Shown: in pieces, positions 9,701-17,466 of the stretch
Position numbering within the stretch: the first letter of the stretch is position 1
How the letters are laid out: each line of letters starts with the position of its first letter
Assembly (NCBI GenBank): GCA_000434615.1
Contig: FR880834.1
Coordinates: 103,845-167,844, forward strand
Direction: 5' to 3'
Origin: Clostridium sp. CAG:510
GTDB taxonomy: Bacteria; Bacillota; Clostridia; Lachnospirales; Lachnospiraceae
DNA length: 64,000 nucleotides
The notes under the pieces: generated by a model
Database searches by the model: none
What the model saw: only the letters and a program-made list of their open reading frames with translations
Told to the model about the DNA's origin: nothing
Program-made: the position numbers and the translations under genes

Positions 9701-10976
9701 GCAGAATAAGAAAAGAACCCTGCATTCTTCTGCTATCGTAAAGGTGCCTTTCACCGAAGAAATGCGTAAGAATTACACCATTATCTGTCCCCAGATGTCC
9801 CCTATCCACTTTGAGCTCCTGCAGCCTGCGTTCAATGCCTGCGGTTACAACTTTGTGGTACTGGACAACGACAATAAGCATTCCGTGGATGTGGGACTGA
9901 AATATGTAAACAACGATGCCTGCTACCCTTCCCTTTTAGTAGTCGGTCAGATTATGCAGGCACTGCTTTCCGGTAAGTACGACTTAGACCGTACCGCCAT
10001 TATCATGAGCCAGACCGGCGGCGGCTGCCGTGCCACCAACTATATTGGATTTATCCGCCGTGCCCTTAAGAAGGCCGGCATGGAACAGATTCCTGTTATT
10101 TCCTTAAACTTAGGCGGCATCGAAAGCAATCCCGGCTTCCACTTAAATGCGGAGTTGCTGCTCCGCGCCGCTTATGCCGCGACCTTCGGAGACATTTTCA
10201 TGCGCTGCGTTTACCGCATGCGCCCTTACGAACAGGAAAAAGGCAGTGTGGATGCCGTTCATGCCAAATGGCTGAAGGTAACACAGGATTTTGTAACTGC
10301 AAAGCATATGAGCTTCTTTAAGTTCAACAAGCTCTGCCGTGCCATCATCCGTGACTTTGATGCCATTCCCATTAAAGAGGATTTAAGGAAACCGAGAGTC
10401 GGTATCGTAGGCGAAATCTTGGTAAAATTCTCTCCTGCCGGCAACAACCATCTGGTAGAGCTTCTGGAGTCCGAAGGTGCCGAAGCGGTTATGCCCGATT
10501 TGCTTGACTTTATGCTCTACTGCTTCTACAACCAGATTTACAAAGCGGAGGAGCTTGGTATGAGTAAGAAAACTGCCCGCATCTCTTCCTTAGGCATCTG
10601 GGCTATCGAGCGTCTGCGCGGTGCCGCAGCCAGAGAATTTGCAAAAAGTAAACACTTTACACCCCCTGCTCACATCCGTGACCTGGTAGAATATGCAAAG
10701 CCCATCGTTTCCATCGGCAACCAGACCGGTGAAGGCTGGTTCTTAACTGGTGAAATGGTGGAACTGATTCACAGCAATGTTCCCAACATTGTCTGCTGCC
10801 AGCCTTTCGGCTGTCTGCCGAACCACGTAGTCGGTAAGGGTGTTATCAAAGAACTCCGCCACCAATACCCGGAGAGCAACATCGTAGCCATTGACTACGA
10901 CCCCGGTGCCAGCGAAGTAAACCAGCTTAACCGTATTAAGCTGATGCTCTCCACCGCAAATAAGAATTTGAAATAA
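6756..10976 (+). CDS. Giant acyl-CoA dehydratase activase-like ATPase (BadF/BadG/BcrA/BcrD family fusion)
   Basis: A 1406-residue protein in which two ASKHA ATPase modules of the 2-hydroxyacyl-CoA dehydratase activase type are fused in tandem. Phosphate loops are at about residues 6-14 (GIDIGSTTV) and about 320-330 (GIDAGSTTT). Each module has a Cys/Gly-rich cluster loop: CAGGTGSF at about 121 and CSSGCGSF at about 446. A DUF2229-type region (about 670-880) and a C-terminal region resembling the dehydratase HgdB side (about 1005-1390) follow. True activases pass an electron to the dehydratase in an ATP-dependent step. The substrate of these giant fused relatives is not known. AAAGGAA precedes the ATG, and the gene has its own promoter and terminator. 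Confidence 0.85.
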   Translation: MTYTLGIDIGSTTVKIAILDEQHNILFSDYERHFANIRETLSSLLKKAYDKLGNLTVHPMITGSGGLTLANHLQVPFTQEVIAVATSLKELAPKTDVAIELGGEDAKIIYFEGGNVEQRMNGICAGGTGSFIDQMASLLQTDAPGLNEYAKNYRSLYTIAARCGVFAKTDIQPLINEGATKEDLSASIFQAVVNQTISGLACGKPIRGHVAFLGGPLHFLSELKAAFIRTLNLDEEHVIDTDNSHLFAAIGSALNAKEDVSYTMEAMVGKLSSEIKMEFEVERMEPLFANEDAYKEFTERHSRHHVKTGDLASYKGNAFLGIDAGSTTTKIALVGEDGSLLYSFYSGNDGSPLKTAIRSLKEIYSQLPEGVKIARSCSTGYGEALMKAAFLLDDGEVETVAHYNAAAFFDPSVDCILDIGGQDMKCIKIKNNTVDSVQLNEACSSGCGSFIETFAKSLNYSVQDFAKAALFAEHPIDLGTRCTVFMNSKVKQAQKEGASVADISAGLAYSVIKNALFKVIKVSDASELGKNIVVQGGTFYNDAVLRSFEKIADCEAIRPDIAGIMGAFGAALIARDHYEEGYETTMLSFDKICSLQFETSMAKCRGCTNNCRLTINKFSGGRQYISGNRCERGLGKAKNENNIPNLFEYKLKRLFSYEPLSPDKAPRGQVGIPRVLNMYENYPFWFTFFTELGYQVVLSPASNRKIYELGIESIPSESECYPAKLAHGHVTWLIKQNVPFIFYPALFYERDEVEGTNNHYNCPIVTSYSENIKNNVEEIGRGEVDFRNPFMSFASEKTILSSLTKAFPEIPAAELRAAVAKAWEEQAAARKDMQKKGEETLKWMEENHKRGIVLAGRPYHVDPEINHGIPELITSYDIAVLTEDSVSHLGHPERPLIVSDQWMYHSRLYAAASYVKTRDDLDLIQLNSFGCGLDAVTTDQVNDILSGSDKIYTCLKIDEVNNLGAARIRIRSLLSALKVREKQNKKRTLHSSAIVKVPFTEEMRKNYTIICPQMSPIHFELLQPAFNACGYNFVVLDNDNKHSVDVGLKYVNNDACYPSLLVVGQIMQALLSGKYDLDRTAIIMSQTGGGCRATNYIGFIRRALKKAGMEQIPVISLNLGGIESNPGFHLNAELLLRAAYAATFGDIFMRCVYRMRPYEQEKGSVDAVHAKWLKVTQDFVTAKHMSFFKFNKLCRAIIRDFDAIPIKEDLRKPRVGIVGEILVKFSPAGNNHLVELLESEGAEAVMPDLLDFMLYCFYNQIYKAEELGMSKKTARISSLGIWAIERLRGAAAREFAKSKHFTPPAHIRDLVEYAKPIVSIGNQTGEGWFLTGEMVELIHSNVPNIVCCQPFGCLPNHVVGKGVIKELRHQYPESNIVAIDYDPGASEVNQLNRIKLMLSTANKNLK

Positions 10977-10985
10977 AAGCAAAAT

Positions 10986-11018
10986 GAAAGGACTGCTACC
11001 GTATGTAACAGTCCTTTC
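10986..11018. terminator. Bidirectional intrinsic terminator between the activase-like gene and ppk2
   Basis: A 14-bp stem with one mismatch pairs 10986-10999 with 11005-11018 around a 5-base loop. T-rich sequence follows on the plus side and an A-run precedes it. It lies between two convergent genes and can serve both. Confidence 0.8.
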
Positions 11019-11024
11019 TTCTAT

Positions 11025-11900
11025 TTATTGTTCGTCCAGTTTTTCCTTACAGTCCGTCATTTCCTTCACCATGGCTTCCGAAACCGTGGGATATTTGGGT
11101 TTGCAGCTCTCCAGGGTTTTCTTTACAATTTCCGAAAACAGATACCTTGCAAACCACTTCTGGTCCGCCGGAATGATGTACCAGGGACATTCTTCCGTTC
11201 CCGTTTTTTCAATCACTTCTTCATAAATTCTGTGATACTCCGCAAAGTACTGTCTCTCCTCCAGATCCCCCGCGGCAAACTTCCAGTGTCTTGTGGGGTC
11301 TTCAATTCGTTTCAAGAAGCGGCTCTTCTGTTCCTCCAGGGAAACATTTAAGAACACCTTTACCATACGATAGCCGTTTTCATACAGATATTTTTCATAG
11401 TCTTTGATCTGACGGTAACGCTTTTTATAAAACTCTTCATGTCCGCATTCCGTGCATCTTTTCGGCATGGCATAGCCGTCTTCCATATGATGCACCTGCG
11501 TAACTAAAACATCTTCATAATGGGAACGGTTAAACACCGCAATCATGCCTCTTTCCGGCAGGACATTATTCACGCGCCATAAAAAATCATGGGAAAGTTC
11601 TTCCTTTGAGGGCTGCTTGAAGCTGATCACCCGGACGCCCTGCGGATTGACACCGCTGAATACATGCTTCACCGTGCCGTCTTTTCCCGCCGCATCCATA
11701 GCCTGCAGTACAAATACCACGCCTTCCTTTCCCTCAGCATAAAGCTTATCCTGCAAGAGGGCAATTTCCTGAATGTTTTCGTTCAGCTTCGTTACATACT
11801 TTTCCTTGTCTTCCTTCTCCACGCCAAATCCGTAGGCGTTCTGCGGAATTTTCTTTAGGTTGGGCTTTTCTCCCACATAGCGGAAATCCTTCAAATCCAT
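11025..11900 (-). CDS. PPK2-family polyphosphate kinase
   Basis: A 291-residue kinase of the PPK2 family, which moves phosphate from inorganic polyphosphate to nucleotides. The Walker A loop DAAGKDGT is at about residues 68-75. The family motifs around NRSHYEDVL and the following arginine-rich lid segment (FLKRIEDPTRHWKF) are present. The length corresponds to a single-domain PPK2. I cannot tell from sequence alone whether it prefers nucleoside mono- or diphosphates. AAGGGGA lies before the ATG at 11900. It is convergent with the activase-like gene. Confidence 0.88.
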   Translation of the reverse strand: MDLKDFRYVGEKPNLKKIPQNAYGFGVEKEDKEKYVTKLNENIQEIALLQDKLYAEGKEGVVFVLQAMDAAGKDGTVKHVFSGVNPQGVRVISFKQPSKEELSHDFLWRVNNVLPERGMIAVFNRSHYEDVLVTQVHHMEDGYAMPKRCTECGHEEFYKKRYRQIKDYEKYLYENGYRMVKVFLNVSLEEQKSRFLKRIEDPTRHWKFAAGDLEERQYFAEYHRIYEEVIEKTGTEECPWYIIPADQKWFARYLFSEIVKKTLESCKPKYPTVSEAMVKEMTDCKEKLDEQ

Positions 11901-11953
11901 ACCTGCAATCCCCTTTCTTTTTTATATCCGGCACTCCCGACTGCCTTGTTTTA

Positions 11954-12766
11954 TCATCCTGCATCCTGGCTTTTGTTTTTATCCGTTTTGCTTCGCCGGC
12001 TTCTTGTAGTCTGCTTCGGCTTTTTCACCTCTTCCGGCTTTTTACGCACCCATACCCGGTTGTCTCCTTCTCTCCGGAGTTCAACATCCGGGAAAGAAGA
12101 AACCATACTGCTGAATTTGGAAAAATGATAAACACGGCAGTCAAAATCAGGATACCTTTTCTGTAAAATATTGCCCAATTCTCCTAAATTCATCCATTCG
12201 CCGTCTTCCGTCTGCTCATCAATAATGCTCATAATTGTTTTGCGTATAGTCTTTAAGCTGGTAATCGGCACCACCTGTTCCGCCTTATCACCCTTCTGGG
12301 TATCTGCTTTTTCCGCTTCTTCTCCATTTCCTTCGTAAAGAACATCCAGCGTCTTAAACTGCTCGCAGGCTTTGATAAACGGCATCGGAGTCTTGCTCTC
12401 GCCCATACCGATTACCATTTTGCCGTCCTCCCTGAGTCTTCGTGCCAGTGTGGTAAAATCACTGTCCGAGGTGGCTATGACAAACCCGTCCACATGATTT
12501 CCGTACAGAATATCCATGGCATCTATAATCATGGCGGAGTCGGAAGAATTTTTCCCCACCGTATAGCTGTACTGCTGAACGGGTGTCAGGGAATTCTGAA
12601 GCAGACATTCCTTCCAGCTATGCTTGGAATTGTCCGTCCAGTCCCCGTAAATCCTGCGGATGCTTGCTGTTCCGTAATTCGCCGTCTCCGTCAGAATAAT
12701 GTCTATGTACTTTGGTGAAATATTGTCCGCATCGATTAAAACCGCAAATCTTTTATCCTTATCCAT
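11954..12766 (-). CDS. NYN-domain protein with OST-HTH/LOTUS domain
   Basis: A 270-residue protein. The N-terminal NYN (PIN-like) nuclease domain covers about residues 5-150, with acidic residues in FAVLIDADN and in ATSDSDF that would bind the metal ion. A winged-helix OST-HTH/LOTUS domain, an RNA-associated fold, covers about 170-245, and a basic Lys/Arg-rich tail follows. The architecture matches LabA/DUF88-type proteins, so RNA cleavage or RNA binding is likely. Its targets are unknown. It is followed after 53 bp by ppk2 and preceded after 21 bp by metA on the same strand. Confidence 0.85.
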   Translation of the reverse strand: MDKDKRFAVLIDADNISPKYIDIILTETANYGTASIRRIYGDWTDNSKHSWKECLLQNSLTPVQQYSYTVGKNSSDSAMIIDAMDILYGNHVDGFVIATSDSDFTTLARRLREDGKMVIGMGESKTPMPFIKACEQFKTLDVLYEGNGEEAEKADTQKGDKAEQVVPITSLKTIRKTIMSIIDEQTEDGEWMNLGELGNILQKRYPDFDCRVYHFSKFSSMVSSFPDVELRREGDNRVWVRKKPEEVKKPKQTTRSRRSKTDKNKSQDAG

Positions 12767-12787
12767 TCCTTTTCCCCCTTTTTTATT

Positions 12788-13705
12788 TTATTTAATCTCT
12801 GAAATATCATACGGTGTTGCCTGGTATACGTAATAATTCAACCAGTTGGAGTAGAGATTGTTGCTGTGGGAGCGCCACTGCAGCAAAGGCTTTTCCTCCG
12901 GATTGTCATTCGGGTAATAATTGTATGGAATGTGTATGGGCAGATTTTTGCTTAAATCCCGGAGATATTCGTTGTGCAGGGTATACCTGTCGTACTCCGG
13001 GTGTCCGTTTACAAAAATCTTCTTGCCGTCTTCCGCAATGGCAAGAAAGACGCCCGCTTCGTCCGACTCGGCAAGTACCGTTACCTCTTTGCAGGCATGA
13101 ATGGCTTCTGCCGGGGTTTCGGTATGGCGGCTGTGCGGTGCATAAAATACATCATCAAATCCGCGCACCAGAGGGATTTTACGGTTTGCCACCCTGTGGG
13201 GGTAAACACCGAAAAGCTTCTCGGGAAGTTGTCTTTTCTGAATGCCGTAATAATGGTAAAAAGCAGCCTGTGCGCCCCAGCAGATATGCAGGGTGGAGGT
13301 CACATGCTCCTGAGCCCAGTCCATAATGTTACAGACTTCCTCCCAGTAATCCACTTCTTCAAAGGTAATGTCCTCCACAGGTGCTCCGGTAATAATCAGA
13401 CCGTCAAACTTTCTGTCCCGGATTTCATCTATGGTAGTGTAAAACTTATTGAGATGATTTGCCGATGTATTTAGGGACACATGGCTTTTTACGTTAAGAA
13501 AAGTAACGTCAACCTGTAACGGTGTATTGGAAAGTGCCCGCAAAAGCTGTAATTCCGTATCCTGTTTCACAGGCATAATGTTCAAAATGCAAACCTGTAA
13601 TGGGCGGATATCCTGATGCATCGCACGGTTTTCATCCATTACAAATATATTTTCGTTTTCCAGTATCTCCTTTGCAGGCAGTTCGCTCTGAATTTTAATA
13701 GGCAT
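12788..13705 (-). CDS. metA: Homoserine O-acetyltransferase (MetA family)
   Basis: A 305-residue MetA enzyme that acylates homoserine in the methionine pathway. The catalytic cysteine is C142 in HICWGAQAA. Residue 111, the acyl-donor selector of the family, is Glu (TGAPVE), not the Gly of the E. coli succinyltransferase, so acetyl-CoA is the expected donor. The ATG at 13705 is chosen because GGGAGAG lies before it and the family start MPIKIQSELPA is conserved; the frame is open 18 codons further. No S-box or T-box leader fits in the 75 bp between ligA and metA, so control must lie elsewhere. Confidence 0.93.
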   Translation of the reverse strand: MPIKIQSELPAKEILENENIFVMDENRAMHQDIRPLQVCILNIMPVKQDTELQLLRALSNTPLQVDVTFLNVKSHVSLNTSANHLNKFYTTIDEIRDRKFDGLIITGAPVEDITFEEVDYWEEVCNIMDWAQEHVTSTLHICWGAQAAFYHYYGIQKRQLPEKLFGVYPHRVANRKIPLVRGFDDVFYAPHSRHTETPAEAIHACKEVTVLAESDEAGVFLAIAEDGKKIFVNGHPEYDRYTLHNEYLRDLSKNLPIHIPYNYYPNDNPEEKPLLQWRSHSNNLYSNWLNYYVYQATPYDISEIK

Positions 13706-13780
13706 TTTTAACTCTCCCTTTTTGTCAAATATGCTTGCTTTTATAAATCCGTAGTCCAAACAAAGTGTAAAATGCTTCGT

Positions 13781-15742
13781 TTAACCGAAATATTTCTGTA
13801 AAAAATCCTCTTCTGAAAGAATGGGAACGTTCAGTTCCTTGGCTTTTTTATTTTTAGAGGAAGAAGATGTCACATCATTGTTAATCAGACACTCTGTTTT
13901 GGATGTAACGCTTCCCGTCACCTTTCCGCCCCGCTTTTCAATTTCCTCTTTCAGGGCATTGCGGTTTTCAAAGGAATTCAGGGTTCCGGTTACCACAAAG
14001 GACAGACCTGCCAAATTCTGGTTTTCCGTGCTGCTCTCCGGCTTCTCCAGATGAAGCTCCGGTAAAAGATGGTCTATTTTTTCCTTGTTTGCCGGATTAT
14101 TCATATAAGAAACAAATGCTCCCGCAATGACATCTCCCACACCTTCAATATCACTTAATTCCTCTTCCTTCGCACTCTGCAGCGCATCCAGGTCGTAATC
14201 AAAATGCCGGCACAGCATTTTGGCATTCACCAGACCGATATTGGCAATTCCCAGACCGTAAATCAGGCGCGGCAGGGTGGTATTCCTTGCTTTTTCAATG
14301 CTGTCCACAAGATTGGTATAGGACTTTTCGCCAAACCCTTCCATATCCACAATGGCATCCCGATGCTCCGTCAGATGAAACAAATCCGCATATTCATGAA
14401 TAAAGCCCATGCTGATGAACTTTTCCAGTGTTGCCTCGGAAAGCCCCTCCATATTCAGGGCATCCCGGCTGACGAACAGTGTAAACGACTTGATTTTCTT
14501 GGCGGCGCATTCCGGATTGGTACAATACAGGGTCTCCGTATCATTCATATTCTGGATTTTGGTCTCTCCGCCGCATACCGGGCAGGTTGCCGGAATGGGC
14601 AGATTGCCGCTCTGTGTCAGGTTTTCCGCAATCTGTGGAATGATCATATTTGCCTTATAAACCGTAATCCGGTCTCCGATGCCGAGCTTCAGCTCCTTCA
14701 CAATGCTGACATTGTGCACGGAAGCACGGCTTACGGTAGTACCTTCCAGTTCTACCGGCGTAAAAATGGCAACCGGATTAATGAGCCCCGTCCGGCTGGC
14801 GCTCCACTCCACTTCCATAAGGGTAGTTTCCCGGATTTCATCCGCCCACTTAAAAGCAATGGCATCCCTCGGGAATTTTGCCGTCCGTCCCAGGGATTTT
14901 CCGTAGGCAATGTCTTCATAAGTAAGCACCAGTCCGTCGGACGGTACATCATAGGCCGGTATTTTATTTTCAAATTCGGAAATAGCGGAAAGTATGGTAT
15001 CGGGTGTTACCATTTTCCGTTCTACGACTTCAAAACCCTGTTTTTCCAGAAACCGGAACTGTTCCTCCCTGGAATTGTGAAAATCCACATCCTCCGCGCT
15101 GACCAGTGTAAATGCGTAAAAACGCACGTTTCTCTTCGCCGTGATTTCATTGTTAAGCTGTCTGACGCTGCCGCTGCACAGATTTCTGGGATTTTTGTAT
15201 TTGGCTTCCGCTTCAGGAATTTCTTCGTTTATTTTTTCAAAATCCGAATAGGTGATAACCGCCTCGCCTCTTAAAACCAGTTCCCCCTTAAATGCAATAT
15301 TTAAGGGAATGTTCTTAAAGGTGCGGGCATTTCCGGTAATAACCTCTCCGATTTCTCCGTTTCCTCTGGTAACTGCTTTGAACAGTTCTCCGTTTCTGTA
15401 AGTCAAAACCACGGTGAGTCCATCCAGCTTCCAGCTTAATATGGCCTCTTTTCCCTGCAGCCAGTCTTTCAGTTCTTCCCGGCTTTTGGTCTTCCCCAAA
15501 GAAAGCATGGGGCTTTCATGGCGCTCTTTCGGGAGTTCTTCCACCGACTCATAGCCTACGCTTACCGTAGGACTTCCCGATAAAACGATACCCGTTTCCT
15601 TTTCCAGCCCTTCCAGTTCCTCATATAGCCTGTCATATTCAAAGTTACTCATAATCTCCCTGTCTTCGGCATAATAAGCCTTTGATGCCTCATTTAAGAT
15701 TTTTATGAGTTCCTGCATTCTTTCTTTTTTGCCGGTCTCCAT
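13781..15742 (-). CDS. ligA: NAD-dependent DNA ligase LigA
   Basis: The 653-residue ligase seals nicks using NAD. In order are the NAD-binding Ia domain (YYAEDREIMSNFEYD), the adenylation domain with active-site Lys105 in WKLDG, the OB fold, a four-cysteine zinc finger (CPVC...CTNPEC, about 400-425), helix-hairpin-helix repeats, and a C-terminal BRCT domain (about 575-653). The common family motif is KxDG, here KLDG. AAAGGAGT precedes the ATG at 15742. rluF lies 12 bp upstream and metA follows. Confidence 0.96.
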   Translation of the reverse strand: METGKKERMQELIKILNEASKAYYAEDREIMSNFEYDRLYEELEGLEKETGIVLSGSPTVSVGYESVEELPKERHESPMLSLGKTKSREELKDWLQGKEAILSWKLDGLTVVLTYRNGELFKAVTRGNGEIGEVITGNARTFKNIPLNIAFKGELVLRGEAVITYSDFEKINEEIPEAEAKYKNPRNLCSGSVRQLNNEITAKRNVRFYAFTLVSAEDVDFHNSREEQFRFLEKQGFEVVERKMVTPDTILSAISEFENKIPAYDVPSDGLVLTYEDIAYGKSLGRTAKFPRDAIAFKWADEIRETTLMEVEWSASRTGLINPVAIFTPVELEGTTVSRASVHNVSIVKELKLGIGDRITVYKANMIIPQIAENLTQSGNLPIPATCPVCGGETKIQNMNDTETLYCTNPECAAKKIKSFTLFVSRDALNMEGLSEATLEKFISMGFIHEYADLFHLTEHRDAIVDMEGFGEKSYTNLVDSIEKARNTTLPRLIYGLGIANIGLVNAKMLCRHFDYDLDALQSAKEEELSDIEGVGDVIAGAFVSYMNNPANKEKIDHLLPELHLEKPESSTENQNLAGLSFVVTGTLNSFENRNALKEEIEKRGGKVTGSVTSKTECLINNDVTSSSSKNKKAKELNVPILSEEDFLQKYFG

Positions 15743-15754
15743 GTTCTGACTCCT

Positions 15755-16480
15755 TTACTTTTCCTTTAATCCGCAGTCCGCATACAGCCTGTTCTGTTCT
15801 TCCTCTGTAAGCTCCCGGTATGTGCCCGGTTTTAACCCTTTTAAGGTAATATTCATGACGCGTATTCTCTTTAACTCACGTACCTCATAGTCGAACGTCC
15901 GGCACATGCGCCGTATCTGCCTGTTTAATCCCTGGGTTAAAATAATCTGAAAAGTATACTTTCCCGTTTTCTCTATTTTACAGGGTCTTGTGGTCACTTC
16001 CAGTTCTTTCAGATATACACCGGCACCCATTTTCTTTAAGAAGTCGTCCGTAATCTCTCTGTCCACCCTGACCTGATATTCCTTTTCATGCCCATGTGAG
16101 CCTTTCATCATCGCCTGAATCAGGTCCCCGTCATTGCTTAAGAGCAAAAGTCCCTCGGACTCCTTGTCCAGTCTGCCGGCATACGTCACCCGGATGGGAT
16201 AGGAAATCATATCCATGATCAATTTTTCCGCATGAGGGTCCTTTTCGCTGCAGGTCACCCCCTTGGGCTTAAAAAAAGCCAGCACAACCTTTTTTGCCGC
16301 CGGTTCCACCTTTCTGTTTCCGACCTTTACGCAGTCATGCCCGCAGACTTCTTCGCCAAGCTTCGCTATTCTGCCGTTTACGGTAACCTTTCCCTCCGAA
16401 AGGAGTCTGTCCGCTTCTCTCCGGGAGCATACCCCGTTCATGGCAAGATATTTATTTATTCTAATCTTCGTTTCGTCCAT
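15755..16480 (-). CDS. rluF: 23S rRNA pseudouridine synthase, RluF-like
   Basis: A 241-residue protein with an N-terminal S4 RNA-binding domain (about 5-60, RINKYLAMNGVCSRREADRL) and an RsuA/RluF-type catalytic domain with the nucleophilic Asp in GRLDKESEGL. Segments such as HEKEYQVRVD and QGLNRQIRRMC are close to E. coli RluF, which modifies U2604 of 23S rRNA. The start is unsure. The ATG at 16480 matches the family start, but it sits only about 7 bp after a TATAAT box. A GTG at 16516 would give 12 more residues. No well-spaced ribosome-binding site is seen for either. Confidence 0.86.
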   Translation of the reverse strand: MDETKIRINKYLAMNGVCSRREADRLLSEGKVTVNGRIAKLGEEVCGHDCVKVGNRKVEPAAKKVVLAFFKPKGVTCSEKDPHAEKLIMDMISYPIRVTYAGRLDKESEGLLLLSNDGDLIQAMMKGSHGHEKEYQVRVDREITDDFLKKMGAGVYLKELEVTTRPCKIEKTGKYTFQIILTQGLNRQIRRMCRTFDYEVRELKRIRVMNITLKGLKPGTYRELTEEEQNRLYADCGLKEK

Positions 16481-16486
16481 TCCTTT

Positions 16487-16495
16487 ATTATAGCA
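16487..16495 (-). promoter_or_regulatory. Extended -10 promoter element directly in front of rluF
   Basis: On the minus strand TGCTATAAT occupies 16495-16487, a perfect extended -10. Its predicted start point (about 16480) coincides with the ATG of rluF, which would give a leaderless message. The -35 region is weak. If translation starts at the GTG at 16516, the element is only coding sequence. Confidence 0.4.
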
Positions 16496-16650
16496 GAGGC
16501 TCTCTAAAAATGCCACTGCTAACTTTTCGTCACTCCTTTCTTAACATCTTAATAATTCTTTAAGGATTTTTTTCTTTTCTTTCTTAATGGACAATGCTAC
16601 TATGTAGTCGTCCGGAAAAACGGACAGAAACAAAAAAAGGAAGTGTTCTT

Positions 16651-17367
16651 ATGAAAAGAAAAACCATTATGATGGCAATGGCACTGTGTCTGCTTTTAGG
16701 CGGCTGCGGCGCTGATACCGATACAGGAGTAACTCCTTCTGCCACCCCCACTGCTGAAAGCACCGTCTCCGTGCCGGAAGAAACTGTCACAGACAGTGAA
16801 ACAGCCTCCGGTGAAGAAGCATTAAAGGTAGAGCCTCTCCCCTCTTCTCTGGATGTAAGCAATCTGCAGGATGCTACCGTTTCCGTCTCTTTCGATGCCT
16901 CCGGCATTCACAAAGATGCTGACGGCACCACTCTCGAGCTTACCGTTTATGATTATGAAACCTTTGACATGGTGGATATGTCACAGTTAAAGAGCGGTGA
17001 TACCATCGTTATTGACGGAAAAGATGTTGTTGTTGACAGCTTAGAGCGCAGTGACACCGGTATGATTTCCATTAACGGCGGACTGGAAGAAGGCGGCTAT
17101 GATTTCTGGACCGACGAAGACGGTGTCTATTATGTCACCGGACTGGATGATACCAAAGATTTCAAGTCCCTTGGTACTGTTACCTTACCGGTCTCCGAAA
17201 GTTGTGTCTGTACCGATGACTCCGATTTGGATAACGCCGGTAGGCAGTTTGCTTTGGACGATGTAGAATCTCTTACCGAAAGCGGCTACGGTTTTATTGC
17301 CAACAATACAACCGTTACCGTTGCCGGCGGTGAAATCACAGAAATCCACCGTTCTTTTATGCCTTAA
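16651..17367 (+). CDS. Secreted lipoprotein of unknown function
   Basis: A 238-residue protein with a lipoprotein signal peptide (MKRKTIMMAMALCLLLGGCG, lipobox LGGC) and a Thr/Ser/Glu-rich linker at about residues 22-65. A beta-rich acidic domain follows, with repeated DG and YD segments and no enzyme motif I can name. The ATG at 16651 follows AAAAAGGAAGTG; an upstream opening at 16594 has no such site and would bury the signal peptide. It is divergent from rluF and ends at a strong terminator. It is probably an exported substrate-binding or envelope protein, but that is only a guess. Confidence 0.8.
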   Translation: MKRKTIMMAMALCLLLGGCGADTDTGVTPSATPTAESTVSVPEETVTDSETASGEEALKVEPLPSSLDVSNLQDATVSVSFDASGIHKDADGTTLELTVYDYETFDMVDMSQLKSGDTIVIDGKDVVVDSLERSDTGMISINGGLEEGGYDFWTDEDGVYYVTGLDDTKDFKSLGTVTLPVSESCVCTDDSDLDNAGRQFALDDVESLTESGYGFIANNTTVTVAGGEITEIHRSFMP

Positions 17368-17402
17368 TTCTGCTTACAGACCTTTATCGTTATATGTATG
17401 CG

Positions 17403-17438
17403 AAAGCAGCCGTTTCCTGTCCCGGAAACGGCTGCTTT
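17403..17438. terminator. Bidirectional intrinsic terminator
   Basis: A perfect 15-bp GC-rich stem (17403-17417 with 17424-17438) with a 6-base loop is followed by TTTGTTTTAT on the plus strand. It lies between the convergent lipoprotein and ABC transporter genes. Confidence 0.9.
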
Positions 17439-17466
17439 TGTTTTATCTCTTCTGTTTTATACGTTT

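Noticed and set aside
13706..13780. A SAM-responsive leader (S-box) or T-box before metA
   Set aside because: Only 75 bp separate ligA and metA, and neither the conserved cores nor a terminator/antiterminator pair can be seen.
14204..15274. A 356-codon open frame on the plus strand inside ligA
   Set aside because: It lies wholly opposite ligA, with no ribosome-binding site and no family similarity. Its composition is that of a reverse-strand shadow of a conserved gene.
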